Positions 1-11,919 of a DNA stretch of 64,000 nt are shown here, in pieces (the first letter of the stretch is position 1; each line of letters opens with the position of its first letter). The notes beneath the pieces are model-generated. The model did no database searches. It was given only the letters and a program-made list of their open reading frames with translations, and had not been told where the DNA came from. Source of the stretch: Erodium maritimum. Taxonomy: Eukaryota > Streptophyta > Magnoliopsida > Geraniales > Geraniaceae. The position numbers were made by a program, and so were the translations under genes. Location of the stretch: the NCBI GenBank assembly GCA_963921825.1, contig OY997591.1:21323515-21387514 (forward strand), in the 5' to 3' direction.

Positions 1-1390
1 AATCTGAGGCTATCAGCCTCTATCCACTGCCTGGGCTATTCGCATAGAATTTGCAACCTCTTCTGAAACTAATTTATTCATTGATAACTAGTAACTTACC
101 CTTATGATATTATAAACATAATAAAAAATATATTAAATAGAAACAAAGTTCTTCATTAAACAGATACGCGTCGTCTTTGACTTGCCCTCACACCATGCGT
201 GTTTGGAAAATGGCGCACCTCAATCCGTTTGTATCAGGCTTCAATAGCTTGAGGATTTGGCCATTAGTTTGATTGTTGGCCCAATTATGGAGTACGGAGC
301 GAGAAATGGTGTTGAATTTCTACACCTTTTGTTTGCCTTATGCCAATGATCTTTGAGTTGTTTTAGAATTAACGGCTAGACATGTCCTTTGGCGTCGTAC
401 AAGAAATGAACGTAGATCTTAGACCCTAACTCACCTCCGAAGTCAGCTTGAAAAAACCAAGCAACCAAAAGCCGATTCTCTTTAGCTTTGGTCTAAAGGG
501 GAGGCATTTTGGGAGAGGAAGAGATGGGTGAAGAAGTGAGGAGAGGCGTCCGAAATTGGATAAGAAGATTGAGCCGAATGTGAGAAAGGAGTAAATTTTT
601 ATAGGCTCGGGGTGGGTAAAGCTACATTACCAACGATTCGTCCGAGTTTGTGGTTTGAGTGTGGGCCGATTGATGGACCGAACATATTTCGGTAGTACGA
701 AGCAAAATTTTCATCATCAGAAGACCAATTAGATTTCAAAATGAAAATTACAAAATTGGAACTCGTATACATAAAATTTTAGACGTTTGACAAATAACTT
801 GTGCCTAGAAAGTTGTGGAAGCGGTATTGTTTTTACAAATGAAGCCTACGGTGGGTAAATTACATTAATTAAATAATAAGTGGTGTACTTGTTACTGTTC
901 TTTACTATATAGCGAACCGGTGGCTGATGGCCTTGAAAAGCTTTCGTGAACGTCTCTTGATTAAGTATGTTGATGTCGTTATTTGGGCCCGCGATCCAAG
1001 AAAACATGTATTAGATCCACGTGTCTTGCCCCGCAACCGCTTCCAACATGATAGTTGGGTTGTCATATTTGTACATTCAAATTGACGTATCTATGCCACC
1101 AGACAATTCTTCTGTTGTTAGTACATACACAAACTCTCGAATATCCTAAGGAATCCACTTATTGTATTAAGATGCAATGTGTGAGCAACATCTTTTGTAA
1201 TAGGCCTCCATAGATATGTCAGACAACACATCGTAAACACCCTTACAGAATCTCTTTGCACACTGGAGGGTCGTCGTTGTGAGAAATAATTTATGCTCAA
1301 GTGAGAGAGGAGAATATGTGGAGTATGTGATTGCAAGAGTTGATGGGGGTACTTATACAGTAAGAAGAGAGGGAATTTCGGATTTGCTGA
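1..1390. other. Left edge, no gene recognised
   Basis: No open frame here resembles a known protein. The stretch from about 170 to 650 is less AT-rich than its surroundings, and on the minus strand it gives short broken peptides that look like an old repeat, but no family could be named. No terminal repeat or TSD was found. Confidence 0.4.
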
Positions 1391-1980
1391 TTGAATATGT
1401 TTTTTACAAAATACTTAATGGGCCACGTGGCACAACGGCAATGGCTGGCTATTAGGTGCCCTGCTTATCGAACGTGTTACGGGACCGAGGTAAGAACTAA
1501 GATCAAGGGTTCGCGTGTGCGAATCCTTGTTCTTCTTTCTACCAATGATGATAATCAAGCTCGTAAAGGGAACTTGAGACCTTGTAGGAGAACTAACAGT
1601 ATATTAATTCTCGATGTTTATTCATATGACTCTTTTGGTTTATTTATACCAAAAGAGGTTTCCCCTTCCTAAAGCAACATTAATTGATAATTGATTCTAC
1701 CCAATCCTAATACAATTGTAATCCTAAGACATAACAATAAAACGAAATACTTGATAGCTTCATTGCCACTTTCTGATTCTCCTTGGCCACGGATCCGTCT
1801 CTTGTACACGATTCCATACCGGCCAACCCGGCCCATAACACTGGCCAACTAGCCGTTGGCCGAAATAGCCCTAGCGTATCATCCATGCCGGAAAAACCCA
1901 CTTTTTTTCCATGTCAAAACTCCCTGGAAATAGCCCCTGAATTTCCCACGACAGATGCTCTTATTGGTTTTGATGTTTGA
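1391..1980 (-). repeat. Possible LTR-type or tRNA-derived repeat fragment
   Basis: Read on the minus strand, a TATA-like GGTATAAATAAACC lies near 1645. It is followed by a leader-like stretch and then by a segment near 1421-1525 that on the + strand has weak pol III box A-like (TGGCACAACGG) and T-arm-like (gttcgcgtgtgcgaatcc) sequences. This could be the edge of an old LTR element or a SINE-like repeat. Box spacing is too long for an ordinary SINE, and no ends or TSD were found. Confidence 0.25.
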
Positions 1981-3290
1981 TTATACAACTGCAATTAGAT
2001 ATAGTGGTATATGGTAAATATTTTTTTTCTTCGGGCTGTTATATTCACATTTGGACTATCATTACTCTATTTTCCAAATTCTTGACAGAGTTAACTAGTA
2101 TTTTGTGATTATCCTAAAACTGTGCTTGTAGTTTGAGGTTGAAGTAATTTAGCAGTGGACTTGACTATCTGACCTCTGCTTCTGTCTGTTGTTGCCAAAG
2201 AGTCATAATTAGTATGTGTCACATAGAAGAAGCAATATCACTTTGTAGGTAAACATGAATGATTGTTATGCAAGATTGTGGCGAATGGGACTGAACATGT
2301 CTAGTTGAAACAAAATGTAATCACACAGCTCCAAAATTGTCTTCACTGATTCAATATATTTTGATGGTTCTGGAAAATTGATAATTATATGCATAACTGA
2401 TCTTTCAGATGAATGCTTGGAGGAAGGACTAATGCTTGGAGTATCTTCTTTTTAGTGCTTTATCTTCTTGTTTGCTACTGAATAAACGTTTCTAATTGAG
2501 ATTGAACATGGAATCCGGTAATGCTGTCTGTTATGTGAACTGGATTGGATACAGAACTTTTGTGTGGTTTTCCATTTGCTTATGCTGCTGCTATACTGCA
2601 TGCATATATGATGATTCAATCTGTCTCTTTATCAATTGCTTGTGTCCCTCATGCTATCAGCTGACTATTGTATGACTATATGTGGTAGTGGGTTTAATTA
2701 TCACAGCTCTCAATGCACAAGAACCTGGCATGAGAAGATTTTTTTTCTTTGCATTGTGAATTGTTAAGTGATTCGAGCATTTTTCGTTCATGATTCGAGC
2801 CTTCGAGGCATCACTGATACTAGGGAACAAAGTAGCAGAAGGATGCTTTGGTGGTTCAGGTTTTGATGGTGGATTGAACTCAAGTGGTGGAAACAACTTT
2901 AGGAACTGTTTTCCTGATGGAATCTTTAAAGACTACTACTTTTAAATCATTTCCCAGATCGATTTCAAAATCGCAGCTTTGGTGCGTAGTTTTTCAAGGG
3001 ATGCTGAGTAAAGCTAGCATGAAATGATGAGGAAAGCAAATATAATATCGGGATCCGGTATTGTAGGATTAATAAAACCCATTAGCTCTGTGAGGGAAGT
3101 AGTCTGGATGAAGGTGTATGGTGTTAGGCAATGAGAAAGTTTTGGAAATTGAAAACAATTAGTTGACCCACCTACCACCTACTACCATGCCACCAACCCT
3201 AATCACTACAATTTCCCTTTTGTTGTAAAATAAAGGATAAAGACCCAAAGTTACTAAACACCAAAGGGCAAAGAAAACAAGAATGGGCTA
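1981..3290. other. Intergenic, gene-like base composition but no recognised gene
   Basis: The + strand is T-rich like plant introns. A short open + frame at 2832-2945 encodes a glycine/asparagine-rich peptide (VAEGCFGGSGFDGG...) ending in TAA. It could be the last exon of a decayed gene, but the family is not recognised and no upstream exon can be supported. Confidence 0.25.
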
Positions 3291-3504
3291 TTGGCTTTTC
3301 TTTTTCTCGGTACTTACATGATCTCTATGCATACGCATGATAAAGAAAGGTTTAAGTAAAGATACGAGAACCAATGCCTCGTTGACAAGAACATATGGGC
3401 TCTCATGTAAGTCTTTGGGGTCCATATATTTTTTTAACGTTTTTGGTTGGACACTACCGTGTATAAAGGGCAAACTTTGAACAAACACATAAAAATATAG
3501 ACAA

Positions 3505-3907
3505 GGGTTATTTTCATCTAACTACCTTAATTATGTGGTTTTTTTTATCTTATTAACGTAACTATTTTTTGTGGCATCTCACTACTCTAAAATGTATTTT
3601 TTTTCACTTTCATACCCGCCATCAATTTGCCATCCATTTTTGGACGAAAACAATTAAAAAGTCCATAATATCCTTCATTAACAATCAAATTTTCAAAAAA
3701 TGTCATTGGTTTTCAAAATTTCTTTATAAATCAGTTTTTAATATCATAAAAATACATTTTAGGGTAGTGAGGTGCCACAAAAAATAGTTAGGATATGAAA
3801 GTGAAAAAAAAAAAGCATTCTAGGGTAGTGAGGTGCCACAAAAAATAGTTAGGGTAGTGAGATGAAAAAAAATCCACATAGTTAGGGTAGTGAGATGAAA
3901 ATAACCC
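3505..3907. mobile_element. Short foldback MULE-type MITE
   Basis: The element starts gggttattttcatct and ends agatgaaaataaccc, a perfect inverted pair. It is flanked by tatagacaa (3496-3504) and tatagacag (3908-3916), a 9-bp TSD with one mismatch, as expected for Mutator-like elements. The interior repeats phrases such as 'agggtagtgagatgaaa' and holds no gene. It belongs to the same family as the larger element at 33717-34795, since both contain the segment around 'acccgccatcaatttgcc' and the 'tggttttcaaaatt' phrase. Confidence 0.75.
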
Positions 3908-4179
3908 TATAGACAGTTACCAGTACATGTACAAATATAAATGTTTCATCTGGACCTCTTAATTTTTTTAAAAATTATCACCGTTCGTTTTATGTCAAAA
4001 AATCTGTTAATTTTTTTTTTTGAAATGGAAAAAACACTCTCGCCTTGTAAGTTTAATATCAACAATAACTTTCAAATATTTAAAAAAATACCATTATTTT
4101 TTTGGTAAAAGAGTGGAACTCTTATTAATTGTCGGAAGTAAGAATACACGTTAGTGCGTTAGGCAGGTCGCTTGACCAC

Positions 4180-4533
4180 CTAAGAACAGGCATAGAACGG
4201 GCTTCTCTCGCTAGCCAGTGAGCGGCCTTCTTCGCAGTTCTTTTCACAAATTGAAGAGAAACACTCTCGTTTTGAGCTAGGAGATGCCGGATGTCCCTGA
4301 TAATGGTTCCGATGGGAGAGGCTGGGGGGGGGGGGGGGGGTGTCGCCTAACTGGATCATGTGGAGGATGACCTGAGCATCTGAACGAATGGTAATAGGAA
4401 TCGGTCCCAGATGACTAACATTGCTAAGGGTCGTCCCAATTTCATAGGCTTCAATCATAATAGGCGAACAGTAACCCGGAATGAGGTTGTTGGCCGTGAG
4501 TCCAACCTGACCATCTGTCGTACGTGCGATCAA
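4180..4533 (-). pseudogene. LINE A RNase H-like C-terminus
   Basis: The frame reads MIARTTDGQVGLTANNLIPG, then MIEAYEIG, ITIRSDAQVILHMI and SICEKNCEEGRSLASE, matching the RVT_3/RNase H-like tail of plant LINE ORF2 (EAYAI, SDSQ, N-VAH-LARE). A proline stretch encoded by a 17-G run at 4324-4340 sits where a short loop is expected and is probably slippage. The frame is separated from the rest of ORF2 by the 5.9-kb solo LTR. Confidence 0.75.
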
Positions 4534-6440
4534 TCCTCAGGCTGACTGATTGGACTCTTGAAAGACCGCTCCGTCAACATTAATGACCCACGTCCCAGGC
4601 GGGGGGGGGGGAGACATGTCACGCCCCAAATCCGGTTTTGACCGGACTCGAGACGTAAACTAACAAAACAGTAATTAAAGTAATTTAAAACCAAAACAGT
4701 CTCAAATAATAGTTTAAACCTCTCAATAACCACACGAGTCAACAGCTCGGTAAAAACACATAGTAAACGAATTTAGTTAAAAGATAAAGTGTACGTCTCT
4801 AAAACCAATCTATCATAGGACCCACGCTAGCTCCCAAGCATCGAGCATCCAACTAGTACACATCCCGCTCAAGACCTGGAATACAACAAGGTGAGGGGTG
4901 AGCTTTCGCTCAGTAGAAAAAGTAGTTAAGGTTATGAACATCAGTTCACCACCACGAGTAATCGTCCAATTAGGGCATACTAGCAAGGCATAATTATCAA
5001 CAACGTCCACGGGACAAGTACCAACCATCAATCACTCTCGCAATACCACAATCACATATAAAACAACGCACATAGCCAACCAGCACACACAGAACACACA
5101 ACAGAACAACACATAACTTAGTACAATTGTTCCCAACAACACTGGCTATCGCAGCCCGTCCCATTTATATCGTACCGTAACACAAAGCGTCGGTCTCGAC
5201 ATCTTCCCGTCACCGAGACTCGGGGTAACATACCTGACCGGCAATACATTTAGTCGGATGTCTTCCCGTCACGGAGACACGGGGCCTCAAGCATAACGGA
5301 CTGGCACACACCTCGGTCGTACGCCTTCCCGGACCACATAACATCGGGGTAATGGTTAAACCGTCCTCGTCCTCGATACTCTACACTGGCATACTCTCTC
5401 AGTGTAGGTATCATCCGGACACACATCCTCTTAGAACACATAGCATCAAGGGAATAACACGCATCACAATGCCATAGTTCGACCACGGTATACCAACTGA
5501 GCCAACTCACCATAACACACAAATCGGTCTATCATTCACCCAATCATATCACAAACAAAGGTTCACATTACATCAACCACGGCACTCTTGCCCACACATA
5601 GCCACAACATGCTACACCGAGTATATCATAACATGGTTCTTAATCTTATCGACACTAAGTCACACATCACGCATCTCAATCACATATCATGGCATTTCAA
5701 TCAGCACCCAACCTAAGGCTCGACATGGCCATTCTATCATGTCACGCCTCAATTTCAGTAAATCGAACTCGGGACACGAACATTTAAAATAATAAAACAT
5801 TTAGTTTGCCTTTTTCATAAATCACCTTTTGTTCAACAAAACAATATTTCCAACTTAAAATATGTCCCAACAAGTGGACAAAAGTATGGTATCCGTCGCT
5901 AAACTCAAAATAAACCCAGAATCCCGCTCCTAGCTCTTCAAGCTTCAGAAGCTCACCTAGTCCAACCTGCGACCGGTACCTGTAGGAAAAGCAGCTAGGG
6001 GTGAGCGTTCGCTCACCACCACGGATAATAGACTAACTACGGCATAATCAGCAGACAAAGCCGGTAACACCAACAACCAACTCAATACCGGGGATCACCA
6101 TCCCCAAACTCAAGTAACCCGACCGACACCCACACACTGATACTTTCCTCAGCCGACTCAACACTCGGACACGTAAAGTAAACCCGACACAACGATTGAC
6201 GACCTCCTCCAAAGAAACGATAGACCACCACGTAACACCCAAGATCACAAAGGATTGCACACCAAACAAGATCACAAAGGATCGCACTCCTGTCAGCTGC
6301 TCAGTGCCGGTTGCTAATCGACTGGGCTCGAGCCTGCCCCACGCGCTTTGCCGATCCCTGTCAGGCTCCAGGCGGTCGACCTGTTGGCGATATATACAGC
6401 GCTGCTTTTGCGATAACTAGTCGGAAGGGGAGCTGCCCTC

Positions 6441-6620
6441 TCATCGCCTACAAACGCTCACAACCTCCCGAGACTCGAACTCGGTTAGGCTAGCCAAAGA
6501 ACGCTCGCAACTTCCCGAGACTCGAACTCGGTCAAGCCAGCTAAAGAACGCTCGCAACCTCCCGAGACTCGAACTCGGTCAGGCCAGCCAAAGAACGCTC
6601 GCAACTTACCGATCCCTATC
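6441..6620. repeat. 47-bp tandem repeat in LTR B
   Basis: About three and a half copies of a 47-bp unit containing cccgagactcgaactcggtc (start to start 47 bp). Each unit holds a palindrome-like core CGAGACTCGAACTCG. The corresponding part of LTR C has a different local repeat (gcgatcctttgtgatcttg), so this array expanded after the copies diverged. Confidence 0.75.
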
Positions 6621-6734
6621 AGGTAAGCCAGCCAAATTCCACACCACTTCCCGACACGAAGTCGGGTCACTAACCTCGGGCAAACACAATCACAATCACA
6701 AGCAAGGTTCAACAAACAGCAACAAGACCGGTTC

Positions 6735-7195
6735 AACACTCCACAGGCACTCATGGCCACCCAAGACACCAACGGTAAAACACGGACTCAACAACCCCAC
6801 GGGCACTCACGGCCTCCCAAGACACACCAACCATAACTCACGGGCTCAACAACCTCACGGGCACTCATGGCCACCCAAGACACACCAATAGTAACTCACG
6901 GGCTCAACAACCCCACGGGCACTCATGGCCACCCAAGACACACCAACAGTAACTCACGGGCTCAACAACCCCGCAGGCACTCACGGCCTTCCAAGACACA
7001 CCAACAGTAAAGACACGGGTTCAACAACCCCACAGGCACTCACGGCTACCCAAGACACAACAACAGCAAAGACACGGGTTCAACAACCCCACGGGAACTC
7101 ATGGCCACCCAAGACACAACAGTAAAGTACGGGCTCTCATGGCCACCCAAGACACAACAGTGAAGTACGGGCTCTTATGGCCACCCAAGACACAA
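6735..7195. repeat. ~58-bp tandem array in LTR B
   Basis: Seven or more units of about 58 bp built on ccccacgggcactcatggcc plus acccaagacacacc, the last ones shortened. The same unit is present in reverse complement in LTR C at about 38395-38715 with fewer copies. It is followed at about 7200-7380 by a third array with unit phrase 'gggcatggtcatatgcctcc'. Confidence 0.8.
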
Positions 7196-9508
7196 AAATA
7201 CACAATCAACCTCCGGCATAACCAATGCCTCCAACAGTGCTAATATCGATAGTTTCACAATCAACCTCTGGGCATGGTCATATGCCTCCAGTACTCTTAA
7301 TCTCGATAAGTTCGCAATCAACCTCCGGGCATGGTCATATGCCTCCAGTAATTCTGATAACGCTAAGTTCTCTGCTCCTACGACACTACTAAGTGTTACA
7401 TGCATTTCCAATATTCGCTATGTTCCCGTATCATGCCTTTCTAATATTCGATAAACCTACTTAACCCACGACACCCCAGTGTCACATGCAATTCTAATGT
7501 TAATTTTCCCTAGTCAGGGCCGAGATCCGGCTACTTTTCCCTACCTCGACTGAAGAACAATCGCTACGTCTCCTAGCTGCTGACGTCCTGGCTCGCTACC
7601 TCCGGTCTTCTCTTCGATCGAAGCCGGACTCTAAATTTAACACGAAGCCACAAATTAATAACGGTTCCGCCGTTAAATTAAAGGTTACGGTTAGTCCAGT
7701 TTAAATCCGACCGTTGTCTTTTAAACTCGAGCGGGCTAAAAGCGGAATTAACGGCGAATCGAGTTCGAGTACTCGAGCCCAAGCACAGAACCCGGTGCAC
7801 GGATCCCAAGGCACGGGTTGTGAGGTACGGGTTTCGTGGCACGATTCCCGAGGCACGGATTTCATGGCACGCTTCCCGAGGTGACCTGTTCAGCGTTCCG
7901 CTTTCGCCCCGTTCTAAGTTCGATTTTAAACGTCCAGCTTAGTCGATTCACGCCCCTCGTTCAACAGTCCAATATCATCTTAAAAACCAAACTGATTTCA
8001 ACTTCTTTTCAAATTAAATCCTTTTCCAATTTAAATCCTTTTTTTAAACAAAACTGATTTTTCGATTTAGGGTTCTTTTCCTTTCAATTTCAGAAGTTCG
8101 ATTTCATCCAAAACAGATCCAGGACAGAAATTGTTCTAACATAAACCAGGTCTGAAACGCTCGGTAAAAGGAAGAACAACATAAGGAAGAGAAGGTCGGA
8201 TTGTGTCCGGCCGACCACCGGCGAAGACGCCGGCGACCAGCCTCACGGGTACACCGAGAGCTCACCTGAGAAAAGGGACGGCTGGGCGGTCTCGCCTCAT
8301 ATCTGTCCCCAACGGCGAGGGTCTCGCCGGAATCGAACACGAGATGAGACGGGATGAGGGATGTCGGGAGCGATGGTAGCTCGGTAGCGAGCTTCTGGAT
8401 CGGGAGAAGGGAGAGGGAAAACGGCCGGTGGCGGAGATGGCGAGGATCGCACCGGCGGTGCACGGGCGTGGAGGGGAAAGAGCGGTGGAGGTCGGTGGTG
8501 GCGGCTTGGGGCTGGATGGAGTGGAAAAGGAGGAGGAGATGCGTGAGGAAAGGGAGAGGGCGAGAGGAGAGAGAGCTCGGAGTACCGGCGAGGTTCGGCC
8601 GGAGACGAGAGGTGAGAGAGAAACGGGAAGTCGGGGAAGACGAAGGGGAAAGGTGAAGGAGGAGAGAGGGGGGTTCGAGTTCGGCTGCAGAGGATGGAGG
8701 AGTGAGGAGGAGTGGAGAAGAGGGGTTGCGTGAATGAGCTGCAACCCTAATGAGGGTATATAAGCTCGGGCCGGAATGGGCCTCAGCGCTGATGGGCTGG
8801 CTTGGCCGGGCCTGCGGGTCTGGTCGGGTCCAGCCCCTTTAACTTTTTTTTTTTGCTTTTCTTGTTCTTGTTTATTTAATTATTTATTTAGAACAAATTA
8901 AGAAAACAACCGAATTTCAACCCTGTCGTTAGCCACAATCGACCCAAATTTCAACCTCAACGATCCGACGAACACTTTTAAGTAATTAAAAACTTTTTAA
9001 ACCGGGGCGGTCTTCACATACCAGCACGGCAATTTCCCAAGAATTGAAAGCGATTAATCTAGTGAATCACATTCTACATGCCAACTAAGACTCGTCCGGT
9101 TATTAATGTAATTGAAAGCGGTTATTCTAGTGGATCACATCCTATATGCGAACTAGGGCCTTTCCGATTATTATTATTATTCTAAAAGCATACTAGTAAC
9201 TTTCCACAATTAAACCGATATTCGTTAATTTCCCTACCTCAAAGTGATCAAATCTCAACTCCTAGCTGCTGACGGCCTGGCTAGCTTCCCCTCCGTCTCG
9301 TCACGAAGTCCAAACGTCTCCTCCTCCTCCGAGCTCGGGTCCAAAGTCTTGGATCACAAAACAACACCCGAATTAAGAGTAATTCAAAAGGGCTCAAAGA
9401 GGAAAAACTCCCAAATTAACCCCAAAAGGACCCGGTTATGGATAACCGTCCCAATTACTCGAAATCCAACAAAATGGGACCCAAAGGCCCAAAACAGGTC
9501 TGCCACGG

Positions 9509-9672
9509 TTCTGGTCACGGAGCCTTGATGGGCTCCGCCACGGATCTGGTCACGGATCCGTGGCCCACGTCGTCACGGTTCTCCTCACGGAGCCGTGACT
9601 GGCGCCGTCACGGTCTCCCTCACGGAGCCGTGACGTCTCCCGCCACGGTGCCTGTCACGGATCCGTGACGGG
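9509..9672. repeat. Cluster of short palindromes (CACGGATCCGTG type) in LTR A
   Basis: Seven or so tightly spaced blocks of the form gtcacgga(g/t)ccgtgac, many of them inverted repeats of 12-16 bp, for example cacggatccgtg and tcacggagccgtga. They lie in the part of LTR A beyond the nested LTR B and stand out from the surrounding AT-rich DNA. Confidence 0.8.
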
Positions 9673-10789
9673 TCTGACACTGTGCACCTTCTTCATCCTC
9701 CAGCCTCGGGTTTTCACGAAATTAACTCCAAAACTCCATTTTTGACCTTCCCAAACCTCTAAAACAGCTCCAAATTTGCCAATAATCCAATACCCATCAT
9801 GGGTTTTCATCAAAACTTCCACAAATCAAATTAAAAACATCATCCAATCTCCTTTTCACTCCATAAATCATCATCCATAAACAAAACTCAAAAACCCAAC
9901 TCTAGTTCGTCAATTTCTTCAAAACCCATGAACCCAATTCATCAAAAACGAAAAAGGATGGGATGCTCACCTTGGAAATAGAGAGGAGATGAAGAATCAA
10001 GTGTTTTTGATGAGGTTTGAGTAGAAACTAAGTCCAAAATCCAACATTTTCTTCCTTTCTTCCTCCTCAAGCTTTCAAAGCTTTTCTTCTCTCTTCTTCT
10101 CTCTCTAAAATTTGGCCAACTAGTGTATTGTGCTGAAATTGTTGCTCCAAAACCCTTAAAAACCACCTTGTAATTACCCAATTGCCCTCCTTAGTCTAAG
10201 CCTCCTTAAGTTTAAGTTTGGGGGCATAATGGTCATTCTTAGCTTGTTTCTTCTCATCCAAGCCACATTGAACACTTGTCCATGTGGGGACCACCCCTCC
10301 TCTTAGGAAAATCCAGCACAAGTTTAATTAATTCGTTTAGGACTAAGGTTTGACCGAAAAAGACCGAAAGTTGACTTTTCCAAAATTACAGTCGATTGAA
10401 AGGGAACGGCCCAACTAAGCCAACTGTAACGACGGATAAGCTTTTTGGGGCCCGGAAAGGTCCCGAATGACTCCCCAAGTCATCGGTTGACTTTTTCGGC
10501 AAAGAGTCAACTCTCGCCGAAAACCTCCGGTTCGACCAGAATCGACCGGGGGCGGTTCTTACAAGACAAATCTAGTCGCCCACTGTGTTCGAGGGTGAGT
10601 CGGTGAGTCTGTCTTGGTGTTGTCATCCAACCATGCCTGAAAGTGGGTTCGGGCGTTTGAGATCACCCCTATAGTTGTTGGTATTTTGGTATTCCATGTT
10701 AAAGCATTACGAGCTTTCCATATCTCCCATATGACACTCAGGATATCTGGAATACGAGTCCAGGTGGCCCCTGTTGTTAAGTCGTCCCA

Positions 10790-11032
10790 CTAGTCAACAA
10801 AACTTTGGTTTTGAGTAGCTAAGGGAACGCCCCCCATTAGTCTCCAACATGTATTCGCAAAACCACAAGTAAGGAAAAGGTGTTCCACTGTTTCATCTCC
10901 CCTTTCGCATATGGAGCATGTCGTGGGAATCGGAACAAACCGATGAGCCAGGTTGACAGACACCTGCAGAGTATTTGTTAAGCATCTCCACAAAAATACT
11001 CGGAATCTCGGGGGTACCTGAATATCCCACAT
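10790..11032 (-). pseudogene. LINE A zf-RVT segment
   Basis: An 80-residue frame has the typical plant LINE zf-RVT pattern: PPRFRVFLWRCLTNTL, then CSICERGDETVEHLFLTCGFANTCW, with the paired cysteines and the E-H-L-F-L-C signature. It directly precedes the point where solo LTR A splits the LINE; the RNase H end resumes at 4533 on the far side of the LTR. Confidence 0.8.
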
Positions 11033-11919
11033 GACTGCCCATGTGACTGCTTCTGTGTTCTATCGTTGGTCGTGGAAAACCCTAGATAAGATGGAGTAGC
11101 CTGACTTAGTCGAGTAATGTCCATCCATATCCGATGCCCAATACCATTCATCTCTAGGCCAGTGAATCGACAATGGGACTTGAACTATATTGGAGAGATC
11201 CGGTTCTGCAAATATCTGGGTCAGCAGTGGCACATCCCATTGTCGCCTACGTGGGACCATGAGTCCTGCGACTGGATGTCCTGTAAGATTAGGCCCTGTG
11301 GATTATATATTGCCCGTCTCCCTTACCAGCCATGGGGTTCCTTGGATAAGCGTGTCCATTCCATCACCAATAGCAATCCGCAGTCCCCTCGCAAAAGACT
11401 TTGTGTAGACACAATACTAGACCACACAAAGCTCGAGTTATGTCCTATCTGCGCTTCCAAAAAATTTGTAGTCGGGTAGTACCTGGCCTTAAGAACACGA
11501 TCAACAAGAGATCGAGGTCGATGAATAAGGTTCCATGCATGTTTGCCGAGCAATGTTGTGTTAACATCCTGAAGGTGCCGAAATGACATCCCCCCACATT
11601 CTTTTGGTTGACATAACTTGTCCCAGTCTTGCCAAACTATCGAATGGGATGATTCCCCCCCCCCCCCTCCCCCACCAGAAACGCGCCAGAGCCACATGTA
11701 TTCAATTCACTATACTCTTTGGCACCCGAAAGACTAACATCACATAAACCAATAATGAAGTAAGGACAGTCTTGATCATAACTTCCTTCCCAGCCAGAGA
11801 TAACAATTTACCTTCCTAGGATCCAATTCGGTTGAGTATCCTATCTCCCAGGTAGGCCATAGTCTTGCTTCTATTTCGTCCCATCATATTCGGGACACCC
11901 AAATACATAGAGGCCGTAG

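Larger units (their letters stand above)
5740..9018 (-). mobile_element. Solo LTR B (Ty3/gypsy-type fossil) nested in LTR A
   Basis: It runs from tgtcacgcctc to ggcggtcttcaca, 3279 bp, with flanks TATCA (5735-5739) and TACCA (9019-9023), a TSD with one mismatch. It matches solo LTR C (36292-39565) in the opposite orientation across its length: the same terminal blocks, the 'ggtactcgagccc'-type block, the tandem arrays and the hairpin. Read on the minus strand it has TATA near 8760, a long CT-rich leader and an acceptor-like site near 5985. Only the LTR remains. It is the youngest layer of this stack. Confidence 0.85.
4617..10563 (-). mobile_element. Solo LTR A (Ty3/gypsy-type fossil) inside LINE A
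   Basis: It runs from tgtcacgcccc to cggttcttaca and is flanked by AGACA on both sides (4612-4616 and 10564-10568), a perfect 5-bp TSD. Excluding the nested LTR B it is about 2.66 kb. No protein-coding internal region or second LTR is present, so it is a solo LTR. The terminus and great length resemble chromovirus (Tekay/Del-like) LTRs; that placement is inference. Strand is assigned from resemblance to LTRs B and C, as TG...CA ends alone do not fix it. It is younger than LINE A and older than LTR B. Confidence 0.8.

Noticed and set aside
1421-1525. tRNA or SINE candidate
   Set aside because: Box A-like and T-arm-like pieces are about 80 bp apart and no acceptor stem pairs; too weak to call an RNA gene.
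6735-7195. Regular ~58-bp repeats, considered as CRISPR-like or satellite
   Set aside because: Units are contiguous and degenerate with no unique spacers, and the array is shared with another LTR copy.
8262-8744. 160-residue minus-strand frame rich in Ser, Pro and Arg
   Set aside because: It lies in the CT-rich leader of solo LTR B. The composition alone keeps frames open, and overlapping + frames are equally long. No domain seen.
11117-11479. 120-residue + frame
   Set aside because: Antisense to the LINE A ORF2 region on the minus strand; no independent support.
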